Positions 27,327 through 35,112 of a stretch of DNA of 64,000 nucleotides are shown one piece after another. The notes beneath the pieces are model-generated. The model was given only the letters and a program-made list of their open reading frames with translations, made no database searches and had not been told where the DNA came from. The stretch's first letter is position 1, and every line of letters begins with the position of its first letter. This DNA comes from Roseburia hominis (GTDB lineage Bacteria > Bacillota > Clostridia > Lachnospirales > Lachnospiraceae). The stretch lies in NCBI GenBank assembly GCA_040702975.1, contig CP159990.1:1860001-1924000 (forward strand). The letters are read 5' to 3'. Both the position numbers and the translations under genes were made by a program.

Positions 27327-27986
27327 ATGAAGAAATATTTACCTGTTTTGAAAAATACAAAGCTCTTTCAGGGAATACGAGAGGAAGAGATAGAGGAAAT
27401 GCTGGGCTGTCTGGGCGCGAGGAAGCGGGAGTTCATGAAAGGGGAGTGGATTTATCATGTTGGAGATTGCATTACGGAGGTGGCGTTGGTACTGGAGGGA
27501 GCCGTCCATATTAAAAAGGAAGATTACTGGGGGAACCTAAGTATTTTGAATGTTGTGGAGGCCGGCGAGGTGTTTGGTGAGGCTTATGCAGTCTATGGGA
27601 GTGAACCGATGGTAAATGACGTGGTCGCCGCCTGTGACACGACGGTGCTGTTTCTTGATATCGGCAGGGTGCTCGCGAGTTGTCCCTCCACCTGTCATTT
27701 TCATACGCTGTTGATTCAGAATTTTTTTGCGGTGCTTGCTGCAAAGAACAGAGCTCTGGCGCAGAAAATCGGCCATATGTCCCAGAGAACGACGCGGGAG
27801 AAATTGCTTTCTTACCTGTCGGAGCAGAGGGGAAGGGCGAAAAGTCCGTCGTTTGAGATCCCGTTCAACCGACAGCAGCTTGCGGATTTTCTGTCGGTGG
27901 ACAGGAGCGCGATGTCGAGTGAACTGGGGAAAATGCGGGATGAGGGAATCGTAGAATTTAACAGGAACCATTTTTGCCTGAAATAA
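27327..27986 (+). CDS. Crp/Fnr-family transcriptional regulator
   Basis: 219 residues. A cyclic-nucleotide-binding-like beta-barrel spans about residues 10-120, a dimer helix 125-150, and the HTH 165-210 (IPFNRQQLADFLSVDRSAMS). It lacks an N-terminal FNR-type cysteine cluster, so an oxygen-labile Fe-S centre is not indicated; haem or small-molecule sensing is possible. The start has a GAGGA site before ATG. It is the complete copy of a duplicated gene whose other copy is degenerate next to the ferredoxin, so the ferredoxin is a likely member of its regulon. Confidence 0.88.
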   Translation: MKKYLPVLKNTKLFQGIREEEIEEMLGCLGARKREFMKGEWIYHVGDCITEVALVLEGAVHIKKEDYWGNLSILNVVEAGEVFGEAYAVYGSEPMVNDVVAACDTTVLFLDIGRVLASCPSTCHFHTLLIQNFFAVLAAKNRALAQKIGHMSQRTTREKLLSYLSEQRGRAKSPSFEIPFNRQQLADFLSVDRSAMSSELGKMRDEGIVEFNRNHFCLK

Positions 27987-28034
27987 AAATAGTTAGGTTT
28001 TTTCAGGTTTTGCAAATTTGTGAAATATGCCGGA

Positions 28035-28063
28035 TTGCGTGTGGGGAGAGTGTTTTGTATAAT
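28035..28063 (+). promoter_or_regulatory. Promoter of the Rpn-tail and repeat-protein genes
   Basis: TTGCGT at 28035-28040, 17-bp spacer, perfect TATAAT at 28058-28063, upstream of the two-gene unit at 28.1-29.7 kb. Confidence 0.65.
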
Positions 28064-28095
28064 AGAGGTACTTTTCATGGGATTGCATTATAGAA

Positions 28096-28446
28096 GTGGT
28101 CAAGTGGATGCGTTTTTTCGGTGGGAAGAGCAGAGAGGAGTTTGTGAGTATGGCAAAGACAAGCGAATATCTGGATGAAGCTTTTCGGACGTTGGAGGAG
28201 CTCAGTGCGGACGATGTGAAGAGATTGGAATATGAGGCAAGGGAGAAGGCATTAAAAGATTATAATACCCAGATGTCAAGCGCATTAGCGCGAGGACGGA
28301 GGATTGGGCAGGAACTTGGGGAAAAGCTCGGAGAAGAGCGCACCAAAAAAGTTTTTAAACTGTATCTTCAAGGAAAGACGCCGGAAGAGATTGCTGCAAG
28401 CTGTGATGTGACAGTAGAAAAAGTAAGGCAGATCTTGGAGGAATAA
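28096..28446 (+). CDS. Rpn-type C-terminal region protein, probable remnant
   Basis: Up to 116 residues from a GTG; the ATG at 28150 with GAGGAG 9 nt upstream would give 99 residues. The sequence (YLDEAFRTLEELSADDVKRL, REKALKDYN, then ARGRRIGQELGEKLGEERTKK and an HTH-like end) matches the tail of Rpn/PDDEXK_2 proteins, but the nuclease domain is absent. It may be a truncated remnant that still has a promoter and ribosome site. It ends with a predicted sigma-like HTH (GKTPEEIAASCDVTVEKVRQI). Confidence 0.65.
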   Translation: MVKWMRFFGGKSREEFVSMAKTSEYLDEAFRTLEELSADDVKRLEYEAREKALKDYNTQMSSALARGRRIGQELGEKLGEERTKKVFKLYLQGKTPEEIAASCDVTVEKVRQILEE

Positions 28447-28450
28447 TCAG

Positions 28451-29689
28451 ATGAAGGTCTATTTTGAGGAAAATTATTGGAGTAAAGGCATGGGTAGAAA
28501 GCCTGGAGAAAAAGTGGTGATAGAAAAAGAATTTGTCTGGGATTGTCATGAATGGCGGATACCGGCACTCTACCTCTGTGAGGAGGGAGTCGTAGTGGAC
28601 TTATGCGTCCGGATTCCCCGGGGGGAAGTGGAAGAGTTCTTGGACAAGTGGAGCTTTGAGAGGCGCAGCCAGGCAGAAGAAGAGTTTAACGAGGAAGAGA
28701 TCGAACAACTGGAAAGAGAAAGTCCGTTTTGCCGGAATTTCCGGATGCAGGCGGAACTAGATGGCAGAAAGATGGAGAGCAGAGGGTGGTGCGGGACAGC
28801 CTGGCACCCGTTTTCGGAGACTGAGGAGGCAGTTTCTGTGACCGAGGAGATGTTGATGAGGGAGTATGGGTGCAGCAAGGAGTGTGGCTGGTACTTTTGC
28901 AGAGCGTATTTTGCGGGGGCGGGCGAACCTAAGTCTGGTAAACCTTCCTCTAAGGAGCGGGGTATGTTCAGGCAAAATTCTGATAAATCTTCAACTTGGG
29001 AGCGGGGTATGCTTAAGCAAAATTCTAGTGAACCTCCTTTCTGGCGAGAGGAGGAAGGGAGGAAGAATTCGCACAATCTTGCGATTACCTTTGAGAAAGA
29101 GGCGGAGCAATATCCGGGACCACATTTTTGTACCAGAGCTGGGGATAGGGGAAGCCGGATCAGGTTTACCTATCCGGGCGATGGACAGGTTCATGTGCTG
29201 CAGGTGGTGGCGTGTGAGCAGGGACAGGTGAATGAAACCAGCGAGCATGATAAGTGCCTGGGAAAGAATAGTGTCACAAGATTTCCTGCAAATTATCTGG
29301 AACTTTACTATACGCTGGAGCCAGAACTTCCGGAGGATTCTTTATTTATCAAAGATCTGGTCCGGTCAGATCCGCCGGAGCTTAAAAGGCAGAATAGTAT
29401 AGAGGACGCAGAGGTAAGCGTAATCGGTGGTGCGGATGGACCGACGGCTGTTTTTCTGGCCGGAAAATGGAACGATGGGAGACCAAAGGATCATATCGCA
29501 TACCCAAGGGCATCCCGTATGGCCATTCGGCCGTTTCACAAAGTATACCCAAGGGCATCCCGTATGGCCATTCGGCCGTTTCACAAGGGATATTCCTCTC
29601 TGCATTATGAGCCGGTGGAATCGGTTGAGTGGAGAATGGTGTTTCGGGTGAAGGAGGAAAGCGGGATGGAGGTACAGTTGAATTTCTAG
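28451..29689 (+). CDS. Unknown repeat-containing protein with a GADGPT motif
   Basis: 412 residues, not recognised. The N-terminal 160 residues are acidic and aromatic with several Cys, no signal peptide or membrane helix. Residues about 158-202 hold three 15-residue repeats (units with ERGMxxQN, the third degenerate). Residues about 318-333 read VSVIGGADGPTAVFLAGK, resembling a motif of sodium-pumping decarboxylase beta subunits. Residues 351-380 hold two identical 15-residue repeats starting YPRASRMAIRPFHK. Both repeat sets have a 45-nt period at DNA level. ATG lies 8 nt after a GGAGGA site, 4 bp behind the Rpn tail, so they are co-transcribed. Confidence 0.6.
   Translation: MKVYFEENYWSKGMGRKPGEKVVIEKEFVWDCHEWRIPALYLCEEGVVVDLCVRIPRGEVEEFLDKWSFERRSQAEEEFNEEEIEQLERESPFCRNFRMQAELDGRKMESRGWCGTAWHPFSETEEAVSVTEEMLMREYGCSKECGWYFCRAYFAGAGEPKSGKPSSKERGMFRQNSDKSSTWERGMLKQNSSEPPFWREEEGRKNSHNLAITFEKEAEQYPGPHFCTRAGDRGSRIRFTYPGDGQVHVLQVVACEQGQVNETSEHDKCLGKNSVTRFPANYLELYYTLEPELPEDSLFIKDLVRSDPPELKRQNSIEDAEVSVIGGADGPTAVFLAGKWNDGRPKDHIAYPRASRMAIRPFHKVYPRASRMAIRPFHKGYSSLHYEPVESVEWRMVFRVKEESGMEVQLNF
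28934..29068 (+). repeat. In-gene 45-nt repeats, first set
   Basis: Three units of 45 nt (GGAGCGG at 28954 and again at 28999). The first two contain GGTATGTTCAGGCAA and GGTATGCTTAAGCAA, close to the GGTATGCTTGGCAA tail of the intergenic hairpin family; the third is degenerate. They keep the reading frame because 45 is a multiple of three. Confidence 0.6.
29501..29590 (+). repeat. In-gene 45-nt repeats, second set
   Basis: Two copies beginning TACCCAAGGGCATCCC at 29501 and 29546, identical over 41 nt. They contain GGCCATTCGGCC and encode identical 15-residue blocks. Near-perfect identity indicates recent duplication. Confidence 0.85.
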
Positions 29690-29902
29690 TACGATGATGC
29701 CACCACATCGCCTCATTTGGCTGTCAATTCCGAGACAGGCATAATGTGAATAAAAGACATGGATTTTGAAACCATATTCAGAACCATGTCTTTTTATTAT
29801 TGCCGGGAATATCTAAAGGAAGGTCCATCAGACTAGCTTTGTCTGCCAGAAATATCGGAGGAAAGGTTTGCCGGCTTTTTAGCTTATTGAGAAAAATAAC
29901 AC

Positions 29903-29931
29903 TTGCAAAATACCCATAAGGGGTATATAAT
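29903..29931 (+). promoter_or_regulatory. Copper-operon promoter with CsoR operator in the spacer
   Basis: TTGCAA (29903-29908) and TATAAT (29926-29931) are 17 bp apart. The spacer is filled by ATACCC-ATAAG-GGGTAT (29910-29926), the G-tract dyad typical of CsoR operators, so repressor binding would block polymerase. Confidence 0.85.
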
Positions 29932-29957
29932 GATTCACAGAAAGGGAGGTACACATC

Positions 29958-30263
29958 ATGAACGAAAGAAAAGAATGTTGTTCCCACAAGACGAAGGAAC
30001 GTTCGGAGAAAGAGTATAAGAGCCTTCTGAACCGGCTGAACCGTATTGAGGGGCAGATACGGGGAATCAAAGGGATGGTGGAAAAGGACGCGTATTGTAC
30101 GGATATTCTGATTCAGGTATCGGCGGTGAATGCGGCGCTTAATAGTTTTAATAAGGTCCTTTTGGCAAATCATATTAAGACCTGTGTGACGCAGGATATT
30201 CGGGACGGCAAGGAAGAGACCGTGGATGAGTTGGTAACGGTTTTACAGAAATTAATGAGATAA
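29958..30263 (+). CDS. csoR: CsoR-family copper-sensing repressor
   Basis: 101-residue all-helical DUF156 repressor. Cys47, His72 and Cys76 (HIKTC) form the Cu(I) site, with the same spacing (25 and 4) as Cys36-His61-Cys65 of the founding CsoR. The N-terminus adds CC and His residues. It sits directly downstream of a CsoR-type operator and upstream of copper genes, so it should derepress the operon on Cu(I) binding. GGGAGG precedes the ATG. Confidence 0.93.
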   Translation: MNERKECCSHKTKERSEKEYKSLLNRLNRIEGQIRGIKGMVEKDAYCTDILIQVSAVNAALNSFNKVLLANHIKTCVTQDIRDGKEETVDELVTVLQKLMR

Positions 30264-30287
30264 TGAGAATGTGGAGGCAAAAAAGCT

Positions 30288-30650
30288 ATGGGAAATGTGA
30301 TTGTAATTGCAGTTCTTTTGGTAATTGCATTTTTTGCGGTAAAAAGCACAATGAAACATTTTAAGGGAGAGGGCGGCTGCTGTGGAGGCGGCTGCAGTGA
30401 ATGTGGAAATGCAAAGATGAAACATAAGAAACTTGAGGGAGATAAGATTGCGGAAAAAGTGATCAGGATAGAGGGCATGCACTGCGAACATTGCAAGCAC
30501 GCGGTGGAAGAGGAGATTAATAAGATTGACGGAGCTTCAGCAAAGGTGAATCTGCGGAAGAATCTTGCAGTAGTTTCCATGGATCGCAGGATTGCAGATG
30601 ACGAACTGTATGCAGCGGTAGCGCGTGCCGGATTTCAGGTGGTGGAGTGA
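30288..30650 (+). CDS. Membrane-anchored Cys-rich protein with heavy-metal-associated domain
   Basis: 120 residues. One N-terminal membrane helix (about 3-18) is followed by a Cys-rich segment (GGCCGGGCSECG, about 30-41) like FeoB-associated Cys-rich proteins, then an HMA domain (about 55-120) with metal motif GMHCEHC. It probably hands Cu(I) to CopA at the membrane, in place of a soluble CopZ chaperone. It lies 24 bp after csoR with a GGAGG site. The fusion of a FeoB-type anchor to an HMA domain is uncommon. Confidence 0.8.
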   Translation: MGNVIVIAVLLVIAFFAVKSTMKHFKGEGGCCGGGCSECGNAKMKHKKLEGDKIAEKVIRIEGMHCEHCKHAVEEEINKIDGASAKVNLRKNLAVVSMDRRIADDELYAAVARAGFQVVE

Positions 30651-30673
30651 TCTGCCCCAAGGACGATTTTGAG

Positions 30674-30762
30674 TTGTTATGCATATCTGAGTGAACGTCC
30701 GGTGGACGTTCATCTCGATTGCCAAGTATACCTGAGTGAACGACCAGTGGACGTTCATCTTA
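30674..30762 (+). repeat. Two hairpin repeats inside the copper operon
   Basis: Forward copies 45 bp apart (GTGAACG at 30691, GTGAA at 30736), with GAACGTCC-GGT-GGACGTTC and a second copy with one stem mismatch (GACC). They sit between the HMA protein and copA and could form RNA hairpins affecting distal expression. Confidence 0.8.
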
Positions 30763-30780
30763 ATGAAGGAGGAGAAACAG

Positions 30781-33301
30781 ATGAAACAATATACAGTGAC
30801 AGGGATGAGCTGCAGCTTGCAGCGCCCGGGTCGAGAAGGCCGTCTCAAAGGTGCAGGGCGTGACTTCCTGCTCAGTAAGCCTTCTGACTAATTCTATGGG
30901 AGTGGAAGGGACGGCAGCTCCCGCGGATATTATTAAGGCGGTGGAAGAAGCCGGATATGGTGCATCGGAGAAGGGAGCGGGGGGAGCCGCGAAGGCTTCT
31001 GTATCTGCAGCAGAAGGAGAAGAGATGCTGAAAGACAGGGAGACGCCCGTGCTCAAACGCCGTCTTTTCACGTCGCTTGGATTTTTGATCGTGCTGATGT
31101 ATTTCTCCATGGGACATATGATGTGGGGCTGGCCGGTTCCTTCCGTTCTGGAGCATAATCATGTGGCGATGGGGCTGATCCAGCTTCTGCTTACGATCAG
31201 CGTTATGGTGATCAACCAGAAATTCTTTATCAGCGGGTTTAAGAGTTTATTTCATAAGGCGCCGAATATGGACACGTTAGTAGCGCTTGGTTCCAGTGCG
31301 GCGTTCGTTTACAGCACTTATGCGCTTTTTGCCATGACGGATGCGCAGATGCGCGGCGATATGAACGGCGTTATGTCCTACATGCATGAGTTCTATTTTG
31401 AATCGGCCGCAATGATCCTGACGCTGATCACCGTAGGAAAGATGCTGGAAGCAAAATCGAAGGGACGGACGACGGACGCGCTTAAGAGTTTGATGAAACT
31501 GGCGCCGAAGACGGCGACCGTCCTGCGGGATGGCGTGGAGACGGAGGTACAGATTGCGGAAGTTGGTAAGGACGATATCTTTGTAGTGCGTCCGGGCGAG
31601 AATATCCCGGTCGATGGCGTGGTGATTTCAGGCAGTAGTGCGGTAAATGAAGCGGCGCTGACGGGCGAGAGTATTCCGGTCGATAAAGCTGAGGGGGATC
31701 ATGTCTCTGCAGCTACCGTGAACCAGTCCGGTTTCATTACCTGCAAGGCCACAAGAGTCGGGGAGGATACGACACTGTCGCAGATTATCCAAATGGTAAG
31801 CGATGCGGCGGCGACGAAAGCTCCGATCGCGAAGGTGGCGGATAAGGTATCTGGTGTATTCGTGCCGACAGTTATCACTATTGCGGTGATCACGACAATC
31901 GTGTGGCTGCTCTTGGGAGAAAGCGTTGGCTTTGCTCTGGCACGCGGCATTTCCGTGCTGGTGATCAGCTGCCCGTGTGCGCTCGGTCTTGCCACTCCGG
32001 TGGCCATTATGGTCGGGAACGGGATGGGAGCGAAAAACGGAATCATGTTCAAGACGGCGGTGTCTCTGGAGGAGACCGGGAAAATGCAGATTGTGGCGTT
32101 AGATAAGACCGGAACGATCACGGAAGGACAGCCGAGGGTGACGGATATGATACCGGAAGAGGGTATTTCAGAAGCGGAACTGCTTCAGATGGCGTATGCA
32201 TTGGAGCGCAAGAGTGAGCACCCGCTTGCAAAGGCAATCTTAGAATATGGTGACCAGCATCAGGTGAAGGCGGAGGAAGTGGAAGAGTTCCAGGCTCTGC
32301 CGGGAAATGGTCTGGCGGGTATCTATTTAGGAGAGCGGCTCTGCGGCGGTAATGGTAAGTTTATAGAAGGTCAGGCCGAAGTTTCCGGGGAAATGAAAGC
32401 GAAGGCCGAGGTGCTTGCGGGTGAAGGAAAAACGCCTCTTTATTTTGCAAAGGGAGGTCATCTGATCGGAATGATCGCAGTGGCGGACGTGATGAAGGAG
32501 GACAGCCCTCAGGCAATCAAAGAGCTGCAAAATATGGGGATTCATGTGGTGATGCTGACCGGAGACAATGAGAAGACGGCAAATGCCATCGGCAGGCAGG
32601 CAGGCGTAGATGAAGTGATTGCCGGCGTACTTCCGGAAGGGAAGGAGAGCGTGATCCGCTCTCTGAAACGAAAAGGAAAGGTTGCCATGGTCGGCGATGG
32701 AATCAACGATGCACCGGCGCTCACCCGTGCAGATATGGGAATTGCCATCGGGGCAGGCACGGATATCGCGATTGATGCGGCCGACGTGGTGTTGATGAAG
32801 AGCCGCTTAAGAGACGTGCCGGCGGCAATCAGAATGAGCCGTGCGACCCTTAAGAATATTCATGAGAATCTGTTTTGGGCGTTCTTCTATAATGCTGTGG
32901 GAATTCCACTTGCAGCCGGCGTGTGGATTCCGATATTTGGCTGGAAGCTGAATCCGATGTTCGGGGCGGCAGCAATGAGTCTTTCCAGTTTTTGTGTAGT
33001 GACAAATGCGTTGAGGCTTAACTTGTTTCATATGTATGATGCAAGTCGAGATAAAAAAGTAAAAGTGAAAAAGAAAGCGGAGGTTAAGAACATGGAAAAA
33101 ACAATGAAGATCAATGGAATGATGTGTGGGCACTGCGAGGCAAGAGTGAAAAAGGTGCTGGAGAAGATTGAAGGCGTGGAAAATGCTGAGGTCAGCCATG
33201 AGAAAGGAACTGCGGTTGTGACTTTGAGTGGGGAAGTTGCTGACAGCGTGCTGAGAAGTGCGGTGGAAGAGCAGGATTATGAGGTGGTGAGCATCCAATA
33301 A
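30781..33301 (+). CDS. copA: Copper-translocating P-type ATPase, frameshifted in the first HMA domain
   Basis: P1B-type Cu(I) exporter. AGGAGG sets the ATG at 30781, which reads [11 protein letters not shown] and then leaves frame: the codons for CAAC read TGCAGCTTGC, 2 nt short of TGCGCAGCTTGC, and that frame stops at 30889. The +1 frame resumes as [11 protein letters not shown] and runs open to 33301. Counted from a GTG at 30851 (816 residues) it has about eight membrane helices, CPC (374-376), DKTGT (Asp418), [15 protein letters not shown] and a C-terminal HMA domain with GMMCGHC. The GTG has no ribosome site. A real lesion, assembly error or recoding are all possible; the ATPase core is intact. 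Confidence 0.85.
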
Positions 33302-33321
33302 GGGCGTAGGTTGAGGTGAGC

Positions 33322-33501
33322 CCCGGGAGCATGCCAGGTACGTTGCTCCGATGCCTCCGGGGGCTCCGACTAGTCCACCAAAATCTAAGAGTCCGAAACA
33401 GTCGACCAGAGGGTCTCCTGTCTCGGGCTCTAAGATTTTGAGGGACGGATTCTGCGCCCCCTCCGGCTTGACCTGCGCAACGTACCTGGCATGCTCCCGG
33501 G
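33322..33501. repeat. 180-bp near-palindrome with 25-bp perfect inverted arms
   Basis: The arm 33322-33346, beginning CCCGGGAGCATGCCAGG, is the exact reverse complement of 33477-33501. Further in, CAAAATCTAAGAGTCCGA (about 33379-33396) matches the complement of the opposite side with a few mismatches, so almost the whole element folds back on itself. It begins 21 bp after the copA stop. It could be a palindromic mobile unit, or a very strong hairpin ending the copper transcript. Confidence 0.8.
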
Positions 33502-33839
33502 ACTCCTTCAACGTTACTGGACTGCTGAGATGGTGTTGTGTGGGGTAGTCTGCTTCGATTTGTTCAAATACCTCGGCAAGCTGTTGGTAGACGGTTTCGT
33601 GGGTGGAGCTCAGTTCACTCTTCCTTCTGCCGTCCCTGGTGTTCACGGATAAGAAGCTATTGACGCTGCTGTTGTCTACTTATAGCTTCTATGGAATCTA
33701 TTTGTCTGCTTAACAGGACTCTAAAGATTTTCGGGGACTATCGGGAAAGTATGTTACATATGAGAATTTATTCTTGTTTTGTACGCTCATTGTTGCCCTT
33801 GTTGGTTTTGCTATAAGATTTTCAAGGACAAACGAAAAT

Positions 33840-33872
33840 AGCCGCCATTACTTCCACTTAATAATGACGGCT
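33840..33872 (-). terminator. Minus-strand terminator without a gene
   Basis: AGCCGCCATTA (33840-33850) and TAATGACGGCT (33862-33872) pair fully only on minus-strand RNA (U-G wobble) and are followed there by ATTTTCGTTT. No minus-strand gene precedes it, so it looks like the leftover of a lost gene. Confidence 0.5.
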
Positions 33873-33902
33873 GTTGTCAATAACAATTAGCTGATTGTTA
33901 AT

Positions 33903-33940
33903 AAGGAGTAAGCCGTGTCTTTGGCTTTCCTTTTATATTA
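33903..33940 (+). terminator. Possible plus-strand terminator
   Basis: AAGGA-GT-AAGCC pairs with GGCTT-TCCTT with a 2-nt bulge, followed by TTATATTA. It lies in the 910-bp gap 33302-34211, which holds no convincing intact gene. Confidence 0.45.
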
Positions 33941-34002
33941 CTATATCATTCTTTAGGGCGGCAGACAAGTGTTTTTGTCTTATAGACAAATTAATTTTGA
34001 GG

Positions 34003-34137
34003 GAGCGCTTGAAAAATGTAAGAAGTGAAGGCGAAAAGGCGGCAGAAGTTATTGACTTTTCAACACCAGAAATAAACAGCTTACGTCTGCCGACCGTAAA
34101 ATTAAATAGTGGACAAAAGCGCCTGCCGGATTTATAA
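34003..34137 (+). pseudogene. Possible 3' gene fragment
   Basis: An open stretch ending at TAA near 34137 reads like the C-terminus of a soluble protein (ERLKNVRSEGEKAAEVIDFS, then LPTVKLNSGQKRLPDL) but has no start or ribosome site. I do not recognise the parent family. It fits the picture of mobile-element debris in this gap. Confidence 0.3.
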
Positions 34138-34156
34138 TTGTCTGTAATCGATTTAG

Positions 34157-34179
34157 TTGCCATGCATACCTAAATGAAG
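34157..34179 (+). repeat. Truncated hairpin repeat
   Basis: TTGCCATGCATACCTAAATG is the left half of the forward element; the stem partner and right end are missing. Confidence 0.6.
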
Positions 34180-34211
34180 TAACAAACTGTAGTAAAGAGA
34201 GGTTTTGAACA

Positions 34212-34982
34212 ATGGAAAATGCTGATAAATACAGTATGTACGGTAGTTTTGCCCGTGTTTACGACATTTTCATGGATAATATTCCCTACGATGCGTGGAG
34301 CGAATACCTGACCGGGCTTCTTAAAAAGTACGGGGTACATGAGGGGCTAGTCCTTGATCTGGGATGCGGAACGGGGAATATGACGGAGCTGCTTGCACAA
34401 AAAGGCTATGATATGATCGGCGTGGATAACTCTGAAGACATGCTGGAGATCGCGCTGGAAAAACGGATTGAGTCAGGGCATGAGATTCTGTATCTTTTGC
34501 AGGACATGCGGGAATTTGAATTATATGGAACGGTCTGCGCGGTGGTCAGTGTCTGCGATTCGCTGAATTATATTACGGAGCCGGAGGAACTGCTTACAGT
34601 ATTTCAGCTCGTCAATAATTATCTTGACCCCAAGGGGGTATTTATTTTTGATTTTAATACATTATATAAGTACAGCGAGGTCTTAGGGGAGAGGACGATT
34701 GCGGAAAACCGGGAAGAGTGCAGCTTTATTTGGGACAATTACTTTGATGAAGAAGACGGGATCAATGAGTATGAACTGACGTTATTTATCCGGGAAGAGG
34801 GCGGCCTGTTCAGGAGGTATGAGGAGACGCACTTCCAGAGGGCGTATACACTGGAAGAGATGGAGCGGCTTGTGAAGCGCTCAGGGCTGGAATTTGTGAC
34901 GGCCTATGACGCATTTACCCTCAATGCGCCGATGGAAACGAGTGAGCGGATCTATATCGTGGCGCGGGAGTGTGGAAAATAG
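34212..34982 (+). CDS. Class I SAM-dependent methyltransferase
   Basis: 256 residues. Motif I VLDLGCGTGNMTELL (about 48-62), acidic loop IGVDNSEDML and the post-motif VVSVCDSLNYI are those of small-molecule methyltransferases. The C-terminal half has no extra domain. The substrate cannot be inferred; the gene is probably monocistronic. The ATG follows a GAGAGG site. Confidence 0.88.
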   Translation: MENADKYSMYGSFARVYDIFMDNIPYDAWSEYLTGLLKKYGVHEGLVLDLGCGTGNMTELLAQKGYDMIGVDNSEDMLEIALEKRIESGHEILYLLQDMREFELYGTVCAVVSVCDSLNYITEPEELLTVFQLVNNYLDPKGVFIFDFNTLYKYSEVLGERTIAENREECSFIWDNYFDEEDGINEYELTLFIREEGGLFRRYEETHFQRAYTLEEMERLVKRSGLEFVTAYDAFTLNAPMETSERIYIVARECGK

Positions 34983-35112
34983 TCCGTAGGACTGCTGATG
35001 GCCGAAGGGAAGAAATATGGTTGGAAATGCAGAGGAAGCATTTGTGAATTAAAATGGTGCGATGCATGGTGTTATATATTTTGAAAAGAACAGAATGGTA
35101 GGAGAGATAGCA

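Noticed and set aside
29366..29716. Minus-strand open frames over the second in-gene repeat set
   Set aside because: They exist because the 45-nt repeat is open in several frames; no start signal or conserved family.
32807..33646. A 279-codon minus-strand frame from the copA end through the palindrome
   Set aside because: Part is antisense to the CopA C-terminus and part runs through the 180-bp palindrome. No family was recognised, although its first 70 codons could be debris of an element gene.
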